From contig NZ_JAUSYV010000001.1 in assembly GCF_030817055.1 (NCBI RefSeq), positions 582,001 through 646,000 on the forward strand: DNA of 64,000 nucleotides. Direction: 5' to 3'. Below the pieces are notes generated by a model. That model had not been told where the DNA came from and did no database searches. It worked only from the letters and a program-made list of their open reading frames with translations. The position numbers were made by a program, and so were the translations under genes. Below are positions 44,449-53,869 of this stretch, in pieces (position 1 is the stretch's first letter; every line of letters starts with the position of its first letter). The DNA comes from Bacillus sp. V2I10. GTDB taxonomy: Bacteria; Bacillota; Bacilli; Bacillales; Bacillaceae.

Positions 44449-46048
44449 GAATCAACTTTCCTCTCTTCAGCTCCTCTTGAAAAGCACGCAGTCGCCGGTG
44501 CTCATGTGAAAGCTTTTCAAGATAGATTTCAAATTGCGTTTCATTCTTTATCTTTTTATATAACGTGCGCGCTTTCTTTAAATAGCGCACCGCAAGCTTA
44601 TAATTCGTTCGCGTCCTGAGAGCGATCTCCTGGCGTATCGCATGGTGATATATCGTCAGCAGCGATTCAGGACTTTCTTTCTCTATCATCTTTAACAAAT
44701 CACGGTCAATCTCATACAATTCAAACCCAAGCAGCAAATGCAGCTCTGCCCATGTTCTGAATTGCTTCCGGTTCACGAGAAAATGATGATACTCTGCGTA
44801 ACTGAATGGAAGCAGATTGCGGCAGGCATTCTCATACAGCCGTTCATCCTTGGTCTGAGTCGAGTACTCTGACAGTATATCCAGGAAAAAGCGAATCGAA
44901 CGGCGCTTCTCTTCATATGGAATGTCGCTGTTTAAAAAAGCATCCGATTTCCCAAGCAAATACGTAAACCACTTCGAAGCTCGCTTCCAATTTTTCCGGG
45001 AAACAAGATCGCCAACCCAGTCATATAAAATCGGAAAAGCTCCGTCATTAAAGACCTTCATCTTCTCAAATAAAGCATCATCATCGCCCTGAAGAAAATC
45101 CATATGAATTAAGGCAAGACGATATTCAGGGACATCACGTTCACTTAATTGCTCATTCAGCCAGTCAACCTCTCGCTCAATCCACTTCTTCCGATTAAGC
45201 AGACCGATCCAAAGAGCACGGTAAAGACTGATCCGTTCAAACTGCAGATAACTGCTGACATCAAGCAGCTGATGAAAAACCTCCATGCTCTCTTCAAAAA
45301 GTGAATCCAGAGAGAAAGGCAACGCGAATTTCCGCATCTCCCGAAGTTCGAATGTAATGGACTCAATACACTCTTCAAAATAAGAATGATAAACATGATG
45401 TAACAAATGATCATTTGGTTTCGTCTCATTAAGTAGACGAAGCATGTAGAACAATGTCGTAAGGTTTGCATGTATAGTATAAAACCGTCTGAGGTCCGCA
45501 TTTTTCGGAGCCTTCTTCTTCAGCACGGGATAGTAATGGTTGTACAAGCTCTGTATTTGCTGAATGTTGCGCGGCCGATTCTGAGCCCATCTCTTGTATT
45601 CAAACTCAAAAAACGATAGCCAGCTTGAAAGAGAATCATCCTTCCAGCTCACAGATGGTATCATCTGGCTGGCCGGCTTCAGCTGGGCAAGAATCGCCTG
45701 CTGCGTCTTGGCATTCCAAGCGTCTATATATGTACCGACTCGTTCGACGCTTGCATATAAATAGAGAAAGGATGCCACAACATGACGGCAGGGAAAAGCT
45801 GCAGAACAGGAACATGAGCTCATTGTAAAAAAATCAAGCTCAAGCACAACCCGAACAGGCGTCACATCCTGCACATTGGCACTCATTGTGTGTCCATCTA
45901 TTTTCACGTTGTACACGCTGCCCTGCCGATACAGCATTAGCCCTTTTTTCACAAGATTGCGATCGTCTTCTAACTCAGGCGAAAGCTGATCCTGCAGCTC
46001 TTCACCCGCATGCAGAATCAACTCTTTATCCAGTTCATGCTGAAGCAT
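44438..46048 (-). CDS. ywqB: SWIM zinc-finger protein YwqB
   Basis: 536 residues. The SWIM zinc finger is at the N-terminal side (SCSCSAAFPCRHVVASF). The rest is helical. SWIM proteins of this type partner the SNF2 helicase encoded next to them, probably in DNA repair. I chose the ATG at 46048, preceded by GGAGCGGTG; the open frame runs 69 codons further upstream but translates a family-1 repeat element, so the longer version is not real. Confidence 0.85.
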   Translation of the reverse strand: MLQHELDKELILHAGEELQDQLSPELEDDRNLVKKGLMLYRQGSVYNVKIDGHTMSANVQDVTPVRVVLELDFFTMSSCSCSAAFPCRHVVASFLYLYASVERVGTYIDAWNAKTQQAILAQLKPASQMIPSVSWKDDSLSSWLSFFEFEYKRWAQNRPRNIQQIQSLYNHYYPVLKKKAPKNADLRRFYTIHANLTTLFYMLRLLNETKPNDHLLHHVYHSYFEECIESITFELREMRKFALPFSLDSLFEESMEVFHQLLDVSSYLQFERISLYRALWIGLLNRKKWIEREVDWLNEQLSERDVPEYRLALIHMDFLQGDDDALFEKMKVFNDGAFPILYDWVGDLVSRKNWKRASKWFTYLLGKSDAFLNSDIPYEEKRRSIRFFLDILSEYSTQTKDERLYENACRNLLPFSYAEYHHFLVNRKQFRTWAELHLLLGFELYEIDRDLLKMIEKESPESLLTIYHHAIRQEIALRTRTNYKLAVRYLKKARTLYKKIKNETQFEIYLEKLSHEHRRLRAFQEELKRGKLIHAE

Positions 46049-46100
46049 GGGACACCGCTCCTTTTTTAAGTAATAAGAAAGTATATAATTTTGCGCTTCT

Positions 46101-46219
46101 TTATCCAGCTTTATCGCCCAACTCCTCGGCCAAAACAAATCCGTCAAAAAAGTCAAACCCGGACTTTTCTGCCGGATTCTTATCTGTCTGTCAGAGCTAA
46201 ACGGGCACTTGCGCTTTTC
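46101..46219 (+). repeat. Diverged family-1 repeat copy
   Basis: Aligns with the 2.8-3.1 kb repeats (CAACTCCTCGGCCA and TCTTATCTGTCTGTC are shared). The inner strands have changed to GCCC and GGGC, keeping the pairing. It lies within the 46.05-46.43 kb gap upstream of ywqB; 46220-46434 holds no feature I can name. Confidence 0.75.
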
Positions 46220-46434
46220 GTAGTCAATTCTTTTATTATAACTGATATTGAACAAAGGATAAAATGGAAAGGAAATTTTCGGCGGAGAGGTTTAGAGTTG
46301 TCATCATTCGGGGACATAAAAGAGAGATTGTATCGAAAGATGTAAATAGTTGTTGAACTTCTGCGAATCTAGGATTATAATATGCTCATAATCACGATTG
46401 TATAAAAATGTAAAATGAAAGGGTAAAAGGTACG

Positions 46435-46578
46435 ATGAAAGAAAATCAAATCAATCATGAAGATTTTTTGAAGCTATTAGTAAATGCTCAGCAAAAAGGC
46501 GAGCAATCATCGACGATTACAACAAAAGAAATGGTGGAGGACCTTATCCTTCAAATGAAAAAATTATATACAGCATAA
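46435..46578 (+). CDS. Small acidic-basic ORF, 47 aa
   Basis: Encodes a 47-residue soluble peptide beginning MKENQINHEDFLKLLVNAQQ and ending MKKLYTA. A ribosome site (GGGTAAAAGG) precedes the ATG and a strong terminator follows 18 bases after the stop. Unrecognised. Confidence 0.55.
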   Translation: MKENQINHEDFLKLLVNAQQKGEQSSTITTKEMVEDLILQMKKLYTA

Positions 46579-46595
46579 TTCGCGCAATTCGCGCG

Positions 46596-46631
46596 CAAAA
46601 CCCGCAATTTGTCGAAAATTGCGGGTTTTGT
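46596..46631 (+). terminator. Strong terminator after the 47-aa ORF
   Basis: 15-base arms CAAAACCCGCAATTT and AAATTGCGGGTTTTG around a short GTCGA-type loop; the T run is inside the right arm. Confidence 0.85.
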
Positions 46632-46713
46632 GGTTTGTTAGGTATAAAGGCCTATTAATATTATTCTTGAATTGTTCGATAATTTTAGTATAACAGCAAG
46701 TTTATACCAGTTT

Positions 46714-46799
46714 CTACAGCTCGTTTAAAAAAATGCTGAAAGGCAATGACGCAAAGTTACAGGGGCTAAGGTACTGGGTACTAAGTCAGCCAGTTGCTA
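46714..46799 (+). ncRNA. Cyclic-di-GMP class I (GEMM) riboswitch
   Basis: Core elements in order: a stem capped by a GAAA tetraloop (46738-46741), the invariant GACGCAAAG (46748-46756), GGGGCTAAGG (46762-46771), a short hairpin, then GTCAGCCAGTTGCT (46785-46798). This matches the GEMM-I consensus. It ends 20 bases before the ATG of a 44-codon gene. TCGTTT (46721-46726) is complementary to AAACGA (46803-46808) just before the ribosome site, a possible expression platform. Confidence 0.85.
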
Positions 46800-46819
46800 A
46801 AAAACGAAGGAGTTTTTGA

Positions 46820-46954
46820 ATGAAACGAACTTGGTTAACACCTGAAGAAATAGATGCAAAAAAAGAATGGAATAAAAAAATGCTCTACATCTCGATTCCA
46901 TTTTTTGCAGCAACATTTGGCGCCGGAATTACCTTTTTAATGAATATGATGTAA
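46820..46954 (+). CDS. 44-aa single-pass membrane protein under riboswitch control
   Basis: Starts MKRTWLTPEEIDAKKEWNKK, then one membrane helix (about 22-42, Gly/Phe-rich) to the end. The ribosome site GAAGGAG is eight bases before the ATG. Charge pattern predicts the N-terminus inside. A terminator follows directly, so the riboswitch transcript encodes only this peptide. Unrecognised; a c-di-GMP-responsive regulator or effector at the membrane is inferred. Confidence 0.75.
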   Translation: MKRTWLTPEEIDAKKEWNKKMLYISIPFFAATFGAGITFLMNMM

Positions 46955-46975
46955 GAAAACTCAGCAATACCGCGA

Positions 46976-47004
46976 AGAGTGTCGAAATTTGACGCTCTTT
47001 TTTT
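46976..47004 (+). terminator. Terminator after the riboswitch-controlled gene
   Basis: AGAGTGTC (46976-46983) and GACGCTCT (46991-46998; one G-T pair), followed by seven T. Confidence 0.82.
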
Positions 47005-47157
47005 GTGAAAATATTGTAAAAAGCGTGGCTTTTGTCAACTTAGTTTGTATAATAGGAGTTATTGATTATATAAAATGATAGTTTCATATCATTTTGATAT
47101 GTTTCTGAAGAATTTCAACGATAATTTCAGTGAGAAATTTAACCTATGGAGGTCACC

Positions 47158-47907
47158 GTGGAGGAAACCATTAGTCTGAAAGAACTGTTCACCACGCTAA
47201 AGAAGCGTCTTGGTCTCATACTTATCATCACAGCCATCGCAACAATGACGAGCGGAGTTGTCAGTTACTTCTTTATCACACCTATTTACCAAACTTCTAC
47301 CCAAATCCTAGTCAACCAATCTCAGCCCGATCAGCAGCAATTCAACCCAAACCAAATCCAAACAAACCTGCAATTAATAAATACATACAACGTTATTATT
47401 AAAAGCCCAGCTATTTTGGACAAAGTGAAAAGTGAATTGAATTTAAAAGAAAGCACGGGAGCATTAAATAGCAAAATTACGGTAGGCAGCGAAAAGGATT
47501 CACAAGTTGTCCTTATTACCGTACAAGATGAAGATCCAGAAAAAGCAGCTTTAATTGCGAACACAGTTGCTACAACGTTTCAATCAGAAATCAAAAACAT
47601 CATGAAAGTAGACAATGTCAGCATCCTTTCAAAGGCAGACATCGGTGAACAGCTTTCACCAATAAAACCTAAACCCGTTTTAAACATGGCGATTGCATTT
47701 GTTGTCGGATTAATGTCAGGTGTCGGACTTGCATTTTTACTTGAGTATCTAGATAACACCATTAAAGACGAGCAGGAAATTGAAAAGCTGCTTGAGCTAC
47801 CAGTCTTAGGATCTATTGCTTTAATGGACCGTGACGATGAATTAGAAGAAAAACAAGTGAAGCCATCCAAAACCACTAGAGCAAGAGGTGAAAACTATGG
47901 CGCGTAA
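47158..47907 (+). CDS. ywqC: BY-kinase modulator, Wzz-like (YwqC/TkmA)
   Basis: 249 residues with two membrane helices (about 17-37 and 170-192) enclosing an extracytoplasmic Wzz domain; the cytoplasmic tail activates the tyrosine kinase encoded next. I choose GTG 47158 after GGAGGTCACC because the ATG at 47146 overlaps that site; the length then matches B. subtilis YwqC. Controls polysaccharide chain length and kinase activity. First gene of the polysaccharide locus. Confidence 0.9.
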   Translation: MEETISLKELFTTLKKRLGLILIITAIATMTSGVVSYFFITPIYQTSTQILVNQSQPDQQQFNPNQIQTNLQLINTYNVIIKSPAILDKVKSELNLKESTGALNSKITVGSEKDSQVVLITVQDEDPEKAALIANTVATTFQSEIKNIMKVDNVSILSKADIGEQLSPIKPKPVLNMAIAFVVGLMSGVGLAFLLEYLDNTIKDEQEIEKLLELPVLGSIALMDRDDELEEKQVKPSKTTRARGENYGA

Positions 47908-48595
47908 AGGAAACAAATTATTTAAGGTGAACAATCGCAGTTTAATAACAGTATTAAAACCAAAATCACCAATCTCTGAACAATATCGTACAGTAAGAAC
48001 CAATATCCAGTTTTCTGCTGTTGATCAAGAAGTACGATCGTTGCTAGTTACATCAACTGGTCCAGGCGAAGGGAAATCAACCACCGCAGCCAATCTTGCG
48101 GTAGTATTCGCTCAGCAAGGAAAAAAAGTTCTCTTGATCGACGCAGACTTAAGAAAACCGACTATGCATTACACGTTCAAAACAGAGAATTTTCAAGGGT
48201 TAACCAATGTTTTACTAAGACAGAAGTCTTTAGAACAAGCTGTGAATCTCACAGAAGTCGAAAACCTGGACCTTCTATCAAGCGGTCCGATTCCGCCAAA
48301 TCCTGCGGAATTGCTCTCTTCAAAATCAATGAAGCAGCTGCTTGAAAATGCATATGGAATCTATGACATAATCATTTTTGATTCTCCACCTGTAATGGCT
48401 GTCACAGACGCACAAATTCTAGCAAATGAAACAGAAGGATGTTTACTGGTTGTTTCTAGCGGGAAAACAGAAAGAGAAATGGCGTTAAAAGCAAAAGAAG
48501 CACTTGAAGCAGCTAAAAGCAAGCTATTAGGTGTCGTGCTTAACGGAAAGAAAGCAAGTGAGAGCTCATACTACTACTACTACGGCGGGAAATAA
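47897..48595 (+). CDS. ywqD: Tyrosine-protein kinase (YwqD/PtkA)
   Basis: 232 residues, cytoplasmic BY-kinase. Walker [12 protein letters not shown], Walker A' [11 protein letters not shown] and Walker [10 protein letters not shown] are present, and the C-terminal tyrosine cluster ([10 protein letters not shown]) carries the autophosphorylation sites. In B. subtilis it phosphorylates UDP-glucose dehydrogenases and SSB proteins; a Ugd and an SsbB are both in this window. The ATG at 47897 overlaps the ywqC end. Confidence 0.93.
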   Translation: MARKGNKLFKVNNRSLITVLKPKSPISEQYRTVRTNIQFSAVDQEVRSLLVTSTGPGEGKSTTAANLAVVFAQQGKKVLLIDADLRKPTMHYTFKTENFQGLTNVLLRQKSLEQAVNLTEVENLDLLSSGPIPPNPAELLSSKSMKQLLENAYGIYDIIIFDSPPVMAVTDAQILANETEGCLLVVSSGKTEREMALKAKEALEAAKSKLLGVVLNGKKASESSYYYYYGGK

Positions 48596-48711
48596 GTCTC
48601 ATGGACAAGGTTCCCCCTTTTCTTTGTGCTTTTTCCGTGGAAATAAGTAACATTCATTCAAATTCATGACAAAACATGATTCAAAAGTAACAAAAGAAAG
48701 AGTGAAGGAAA

Positions 48712-49476
48712 TTGATCGATATACACTGCCACATATTGCCCGGAGTGGATGATGGAGCAGCCGATTTGAATGAAAGCCTTGAAATGGCCAAAGCAGCATT
48801 TGACGAAGGAATCAAAACAATCATAGCAACCCCTCATCACCAAAATGGTCGCTATGAAAACAACAAGGCAACAGTCACTAAAGGGATCGAAGTGCTAAGA
48901 GAAGCGATAGATCACGCAAATATACCGCTAACCATTATGCCAGGTCAAGAAGTCAGATTGTACGGAGAGCTTCTGCAGGATTATGACTCTGATTTAATTC
49001 TTTCGCTCAATCAAGCAAACTACATTCTAATAGAATTCCCATCGAATCACGTACCTAGGTATGCAGAACAAATGCTGTTCGATTTACAGATGAAAGGCTT
49101 AACTCCAATCATCGCACATCCTGAAAGAAATGCAGAAATCATTGAGCATCCTACCATTCTCTATAACCTTATAAAAAAAGGGGCATGCTCACAAATTACA
49201 GCTGCAAGTTTGACAGGAGAGTTTGGGAAAAAGATCAAAAAGTTCTCTCATCAGCTAATTGAAGCTAAACTCACACATTTTATCGCTTCCGATGCTCATA
49301 ACACTTCAAATCGAAGATTCAAGTGGAATGAAGCTATGAATGTATTGAAAAAAGAATACGGAAGAGGAAGCCAATACTACTTCGTAGAAAACGCAGAATT
49401 ATTAGTCAGTGGACAATCAATCTACAAAGAAAGTCCAGAACGGATCAAACGAAAAAAGCTATTAGGCTTATTTTAG
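48712..49476 (+). CDS. ywqE: Protein-tyrosine phosphatase, PHP type (YwqE/PtpZ)
   Basis: 254 residues. Metal-dependent PHP-fold phosphatase (CpsB family) with ligands in MIDIHCHILPGVDDG (His5, His7), ATPHH, IAHPERN and ASDAHNT. It dephosphorylates YwqD and its targets. TTG start at 48712 after GTGAAGGAAA; the start must include MIDIHCH because it contributes metal ligands. Confidence 0.93.
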   Translation: MIDIHCHILPGVDDGAADLNESLEMAKAAFDEGIKTIIATPHHQNGRYENNKATVTKGIEVLREAIDHANIPLTIMPGQEVRLYGELLQDYDSDLILSLNQANYILIEFPSNHVPRYAEQMLFDLQMKGLTPIIAHPERNAEIIEHPTILYNLIKKGACSQITAASLTGEFGKKIKKFSHQLIEAKLTHFIASDAHNTSNRRFKWNEAMNVLKKEYGRGSQYYFVENAELLVSGQSIYKESPERIKRKKLLGLF

Positions 49477-49492
49477 AAAGGAAGCTATCAAA

Positions 49493-49672
49493 GTGAAATT
49501 AGATGCTTTCCCTATAAACATTGTAAAAACTGTTCGTTATATCAAACGACATGCTACGGATAAACAAATTTTCGAAATTGAAAAACTGTTAAAAGAAACA
49601 ATCGAAGAAAGATTAATGGAATTACAAAAAGATGAAAAACAAATGACCGAAAGGAGGAACATGTCATTATGA
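49493..49672 (+). CDS. Small helical ORF, 59 aa, overlapping the dehydratase start
   Basis: GTG-started ORF with AAAGGAAG ribosome site encoding 59 residues, beginning MKLDAFPINIVKTVRYIKRH. Highly charged in the second half (IEKLLKETIEERLMELQKDE), which should form a long helix. It overlaps the next gene by four bases (ATGA), the mark of coupled translation. Unrecognised; possibly an adaptor for the membrane dehydratase or kinase. Confidence 0.65.
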   Translation: MKLDAFPINIVKTVRYIKRHATDKQIFEIEKLLKETIEERLMELQKDEKQMTERRNMSL

Positions 49673-51489
49673 CATATAAGAAAAGAATAGCCATGCTTGT
49701 CAGTATAGATTCATTAATTGTACTTACTGCAATTTATCTAGGGTATTTCATCCTACATCCATACTTAAGCATCTTCACCATGCCAATCTTATTTTTCAAT
49801 TCAATCACGCTATTAATTAGCCATCATATCTTTGCTCATTTCTATCACCTATATAAAAAGGCGTGGCAGTATGCAAGTGTGGGAGAGTTAGTAGGAATCG
49901 TTAAGGCAGTCACACTTTCAATTGTTGCAGCAGCAATTGTTCAATCACTAGTTTTTGGGCATATCTACGTACGGGTGTATTTCATAACTTGGATGCTGCA
50001 TGTCCTTTTAATTGGAGGATCACGTTTCTCGTGGAGAATGGTAAGACATCGAATTATAGGAAAAGTTTTAGATAAGAAACGAACACTTATCATTGGAGCT
50101 GGTGCAGCTGGAACAATGATTGCACGCCAGTTATTGAACAACAGTGACAATGGTTTGTATCCTGTTGCATTTGCAGATGATGATCCAAAAAAATTAAATC
50201 TGCACATAATGGGGATTCCTGTAGAAGGCAAGACAGAGTCTATCAAAACAATCGTAGAGAAATATAAAATTGAAAATATTGTCATTGCAATCCCATCTCT
50301 TAACAAAAAAGATTTACAGGTTATTTTTGAAGAGTGCAGCAAAACGAATGCAAAAACACAAATCATCCCTAAAATAGAGGATTTAATGACTGGTAAAGTA
50401 TCGGTTAACGAGTTTAGAGATGTTAAGGTTGAAGATTTGCTAGGCAGAGAACCGGTAGAATTAGATATCCAATCGATCTCTAAGAAAATATCAGGAAACA
50501 CAGTTTTAGTTACCGGTGCTGGAGGATCAATAGGTTCTGAGATTTGCAGACAAGTAAGTAAATTCAAACCTAGGAAACTATTGCTTCTCGGTCATGGAGA
50601 AAATTCCATATATTCGATCGATATTGAACTTAGAAACATGTATCAGAATGAATTTGAAATCATTCCGGTAATTGCAGACGTACAAGATCGTTACAGAATT
50701 TTCGAAGTAATGGAATTGCACAAACCAGATGTTGTTTATCATGCAGCAGCTCATAAGCATGTGCCCTTAATGGAATACAATCCAAAAGAGGCTGTAAAAA
50801 ACAATGTGATTGGTACAAAAAATGTTGCAGAAGCTTCTGATACATTCGGAGTTAAAACCTTTGTATTAGTTTCATCAGACAAAGCGGTAAACCCAACGAA
50901 CGTTATGGGTTCTACTAAACGAATTGCTGAAATGGTGATACAGAATCTTGATAAAGAAAGTCAAACAAATTTCGTTGCTGTAAGATTCGGAAATGTTTTG
51001 GGTAGTCGCGGCAGCGTAATTCCGTTATTTAAAAAACAGATACAAGCTGGTGGACCGGTTACAGTTACTCATCCTGATATGACCAGGTATTTTATGACGA
51101 TTCCTGAAGCTTCAAGACTTGTTATGCAAGCAGGAGCACTTGCACGTGGCGGTGAAATCTTCGTTCTTGATATGGGAGAACCTGTTAAGATTGTTGATTT
51201 GGCTAAAAATTTAATTCAGTTGTCAGGTTACTCTATAGAAGAAATCGGGTTGGAGTTTTCAGGTATTAGACCCGGAGAGAAAATGTATGAGGAACTTCTA
51301 GGAGAGAATGAAGTTCATGGAAAAGCTATTTTTCCGAAGATTTTCATTGGGAAGTCGGTAGATGTTGATTACAGCAGGGTTTATAACCTGATTGAGAATT
51401 ATTTTAGTTTCGACCAGGAATTTTTATGTAGATATGTATTGGATTTAGCCAATAAAAAAGAAAATCTTTTAATGAAAAATTCTAATTAA
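49669..51489 (+). CDS. Membrane UDP-GlcNAc 4,6-dehydratase (PglF/EpsC-like)
   Basis: 606 residues: four membrane helices (about 8-130), a first Rossmann domain (IIGAGAAGTMIA) and a catalytic SDR domain (VTGAGGSIGSEI). The active site is SSDKAVNPTNVMGSTK, with Met in place of the usual Tyr, as is typical for this dehydratase family. Makes UDP-2-acetamido-4-keto-2,6-dideoxyhexose, the precursor of bacillosamine-type sugars. Neighbouring aminotransferase, acetyltransferase and phosphosugar transferase fit this. Confidence 0.9.
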   Translation: MTYKKRIAMLVSIDSLIVLTAIYLGYFILHPYLSIFTMPILFFNSITLLISHHIFAHFYHLYKKAWQYASVGELVGIVKAVTLSIVAAAIVQSLVFGHIYVRVYFITWMLHVLLIGGSRFSWRMVRHRIIGKVLDKKRTLIIGAGAAGTMIARQLLNNSDNGLYPVAFADDDPKKLNLHIMGIPVEGKTESIKTIVEKYKIENIVIAIPSLNKKDLQVIFEECSKTNAKTQIIPKIEDLMTGKVSVNEFRDVKVEDLLGREPVELDIQSISKKISGNTVLVTGAGGSIGSEICRQVSKFKPRKLLLLGHGENSIYSIDIELRNMYQNEFEIIPVIADVQDRYRIFEVMELHKPDVVYHAAAHKHVPLMEYNPKEAVKNNVIGTKNVAEASDTFGVKTFVLVSSDKAVNPTNVMGSTKRIAEMVIQNLDKESQTNFVAVRFGNVLGSRGSVIPLFKKQIQAGGPVTVTHPDMTRYFMTIPEASRLVMQAGALARGGEIFVLDMGEPVKIVDLAKNLIQLSGYSIEEIGLEFSGIRPGEKMYEELLGENEVHGKAIFPKIFIGKSVDVDYSRVYNLIENYFSFDQEFLCRYVLDLANKKENLLMKNSN

Positions 51490-51501
51490 GAGGTGGATTC
51501 T

Positions 51502-52395
51502 ATGCAAAAAGTAAGAAAAGCGATCATTCCAGCAGCGGGGTTAGGAACGAGATTTTTACCGGCAACTAAGGCTCAACCGAAAGAAATGCTGCCAATCGTA
51601 GATAAACCTACAATTCAGTATATTATCGAGGAAGCAGTAGCTTCAGGAATAGAAGATATTATTATTGTTACAGGCAGAGGCAAAAGAGCGATTGAAGATC
51701 ATTTTGATAAGTCGTATGAGTTGGAAGAGACTCTTGCTAAGAAGGGGAAGTTTGAGCAGTTAAAAGAAGTCCAAGAGATTTCTAAACTAGCAAACATTCA
51801 CTATATTCGTCAAAAAGAACCATTAGGATTGGGTCATGCTATCGCCTGCGCTAGTCGTTTTATAGGGAATGAACCTTTTGCTGTTTTGCTAGGCGATGAT
51901 ATTGTGAACTCACCTGAAAAACCTTGTTTAAAACAATTGATCGATGTGTATGAAAGATATACCTCGTCAGTCATTGGAGTTCAACAAGTTCCTAATGAAG
52001 ATGTTTCTAAATATGGTGTGATTTCTATTAGTAACGGTGAGATTGAAAATAAAGTATTTCATATTGATAATTTAGTTGAAAAACCAAAATTAGAAGAAGC
52101 GCCTTCTAATTATGCAATCATGGGACGTTATATTCTAAGACCAGAGATTTTTAATATACTAAAGAACCTTGAACCGGGTGCCGGTGGGGAAATTCAATTG
52201 ACAGATGCGATTAAGAAGTTAAATGAATTGCAAATGGTTGTTGGTTGTGAATTTGAGGGACAACGTTATGATGTTGGAGATAAGCTTGGTTTTATAAAGG
52301 CTACGGTGGAGTTTGCTTTAGAGCGGAATGATTTGAAACTTCAAATTGTAGATTATTTAAAAAGTGTTTTAAAAACCGAAGAAGTGAATCAGTAA
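51502..52395 (+). CDS. galU: UTP-glucose-1-phosphate uridylyltransferase
   Basis: 297 residues. The nucleotidyltransferase motif [19 protein letters not shown], the [11 protein letters not shown] region and the C-terminal [11 protein letters not shown] are present. Supplies UDP-glucose, which the Ugd at the end of the locus oxidises to UDP-glucuronate. ATG 51502 lies after AGAGGTGG; a GTG at 51493 overlaps that site. Confidence 0.93.
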   Translation: MQKVRKAIIPAAGLGTRFLPATKAQPKEMLPIVDKPTIQYIIEEAVASGIEDIIIVTGRGKRAIEDHFDKSYELEETLAKKGKFEQLKEVQEISKLANIHYIRQKEPLGLGHAIACASRFIGNEPFAVLLGDDIVNSPEKPCLKQLIDVYERYTSSVIGVQQVPNEDVSKYGVISISNGEIENKVFHIDNLVEKPKLEEAPSNYAIMGRYILRPEIFNILKNLEPGAGGEIQLTDAIKKLNELQMVVGCEFEGQRYDVGDKLGFIKATVEFALERNDLKLQIVDYLKSVLKTEEVNQ

Positions 52396-52435
52396 CTTTT
52401 TAATAGAAAGATGAGCAAAAGTTGTAATGAATTGG

Positions 52436-52462
52436 CTTGAGGTTATTCTTAATAACCTCAAG
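52436..52462 (+). other. Perfect 12-bp hairpin without T tract
   Basis: CTTGAGGTTATT and AATAACCTCAAG around a CTT loop, 40 bases after galU. No U run follows (TTGATTCG), so it may be an mRNA-stabilising or attenuating hairpin rather than a terminator. The rest of 52463-52626 is AT-rich with no feature. Confidence 0.6.
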
Positions 52463-52626
52463 TTGATTCGATTAAGTAGTTAATGTTTTTTTCTATATAT
52501 TTGTTTAGGATATATTCTTTATTGTAGTGAGTGAAGTCGAAATTTAGTGGGTTATAGTTTATTGGAAAGGGTTTAATTCTAATTAAGCTACTAAAAATAT
52601 TTATGTGTGAAGTGAGGAAAATCATT

Positions 52627-53865
52627 ATGATTCAAAATAAAGTTAGAAATATACCTTTCTCTCCTCCTGACATTACAGATGCAGAGATTGAAGAAGTTAT
52701 AAAAGCAATGAGATCTGGTTGGATAACAACTGGACCTAGAACAAAAGAGTTTGAATTGAGAATTGCTGAATACGTTGGTGTAAACAAAGCAGTATGCCTA
52801 AACTCAGCTACTGCCGCTATGGAGCTTACTCTTCGAATTTTAGGAATTGGTCCAGGTGATGAAGTAATAACTTCAGCATATACTTATACGGCATCTGCTT
52901 CTATTATTGATCACGTTGGGGCGAAGATTGTACTTGTTGATACCGCACCGGATTCTTTTGAAATGGATTATTCAAAACTTGCTGAAGCAATTACAGAGAA
53001 GACAAAAGCAATTATTCCTGTTGATATAGCAGGAAAGATGTGTGATTACGAGGCAATTTACGAAATAGTAGATAATAAAAAGGAACTGTTTAAGGCTAAT
53101 AATGAGCTTCAATGGATATTTAATAGAGTAATTGTAATGACTGATGCTGCTCATGCTTTTGGAGCTGAGAGGAAAGGTTGGAAATGTGGACAAGCTGCAG
53201 ATTTCACTTGCTACTCTTTCCATGCAGTAAAAAATCTGACAACTGCCGAAGGTGGTGCAGTCGTTTGGCGTGATGACCTTGGTTTAGATGATGAGTGGCT
53301 TTATAAGCAATTCATGCTATATAGTCTTCATGGTCAATCTAAAGATGCTCTGGCTAAAACGAAAAAGGGTGCATGGGAATATGACATTGTCTATCCCGCT
53401 TACAAGTGCAATATGACCGATATTATGGCTGGGTTCGGTTTGATACAGTTAAAAAGATATAAAGCTCTGATAAAAAGACGTAAAGAGATTATTGAGATGT
53501 ATGATAAAGCACTTTTACCATTTGGAATTCAAAACTTGCAGCATTATGGCGAGGACTTTGCTTCTTCAGGTCATCTATATCTAGTGAGAATACCTGGTAT
53601 GAGGGAAGCTGAGAGAAATGAAGTAATCGTAAAAATGGCTGAGGCGGGTGTTGCATGTAACGTCCACTATAAGCCATTGCCTATGTTTACGGCTTATAAG
53701 AATTTAGGATTTGATATTAAGGATTATCCTAATGCTTTTGATATGTATAAGAATGAGATAACATTGCCGCTTCATACGCTACTAAGTGATGAGGATGTGG
53801 AGTATATTATTGAGATTTTAAAAAAAGTTATAAATAATGTCCGTAACGATTCTCTAGTGAGGTGA
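52627..53865 (+). CDS. DegT/DnrJ/EryC1 aminotransferase (sugar 4-aminotransferase)
   Basis: 412 residues, PLP-dependent. The Schiff-base Lys is in CYSFHAVKNLTTAEGG; the fold-type-I DegT patterns SATAAMELTLRI and HYKPLPMFTAY are present. With the upstream 4,6-dehydratase it should make a UDP-4-amino-sugar (PglE-like step). ATG 52627 after GTGAGGAAAA; the frame is open eight codons upstream. Confidence 0.9.
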   Translation: MIQNKVRNIPFSPPDITDAEIEEVIKAMRSGWITTGPRTKEFELRIAEYVGVNKAVCLNSATAAMELTLRILGIGPGDEVITSAYTYTASASIIDHVGAKIVLVDTAPDSFEMDYSKLAEAITEKTKAIIPVDIAGKMCDYEAIYEIVDNKKELFKANNELQWIFNRVIVMTDAAHAFGAERKGWKCGQAADFTCYSFHAVKNLTTAEGGAVVWRDDLGLDDEWLYKQFMLYSLHGQSKDALAKTKKGAWEYDIVYPAYKCNMTDIMAGFGLIQLKRYKALIKRRKEIIEMYDKALLPFGIQNLQHYGEDFASSGHLYLVRIPGMREAERNEVIVKMAEAGVACNVHYKPLPMFTAYKNLGFDIKDYPNAFDMYKNEITLPLHTLLSDEDVEYIIEILKKVINNVRNDSLVR

Positions 53866-53869
53866 CGCA

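Noticed and set aside
46049..46255. N-terminal extension of ywqB by 69 codons
   Set aside because: It encodes the reverse of a family-1 repeat and lacks a ribosome site; ATG at 46048 has one and gives the expected length.
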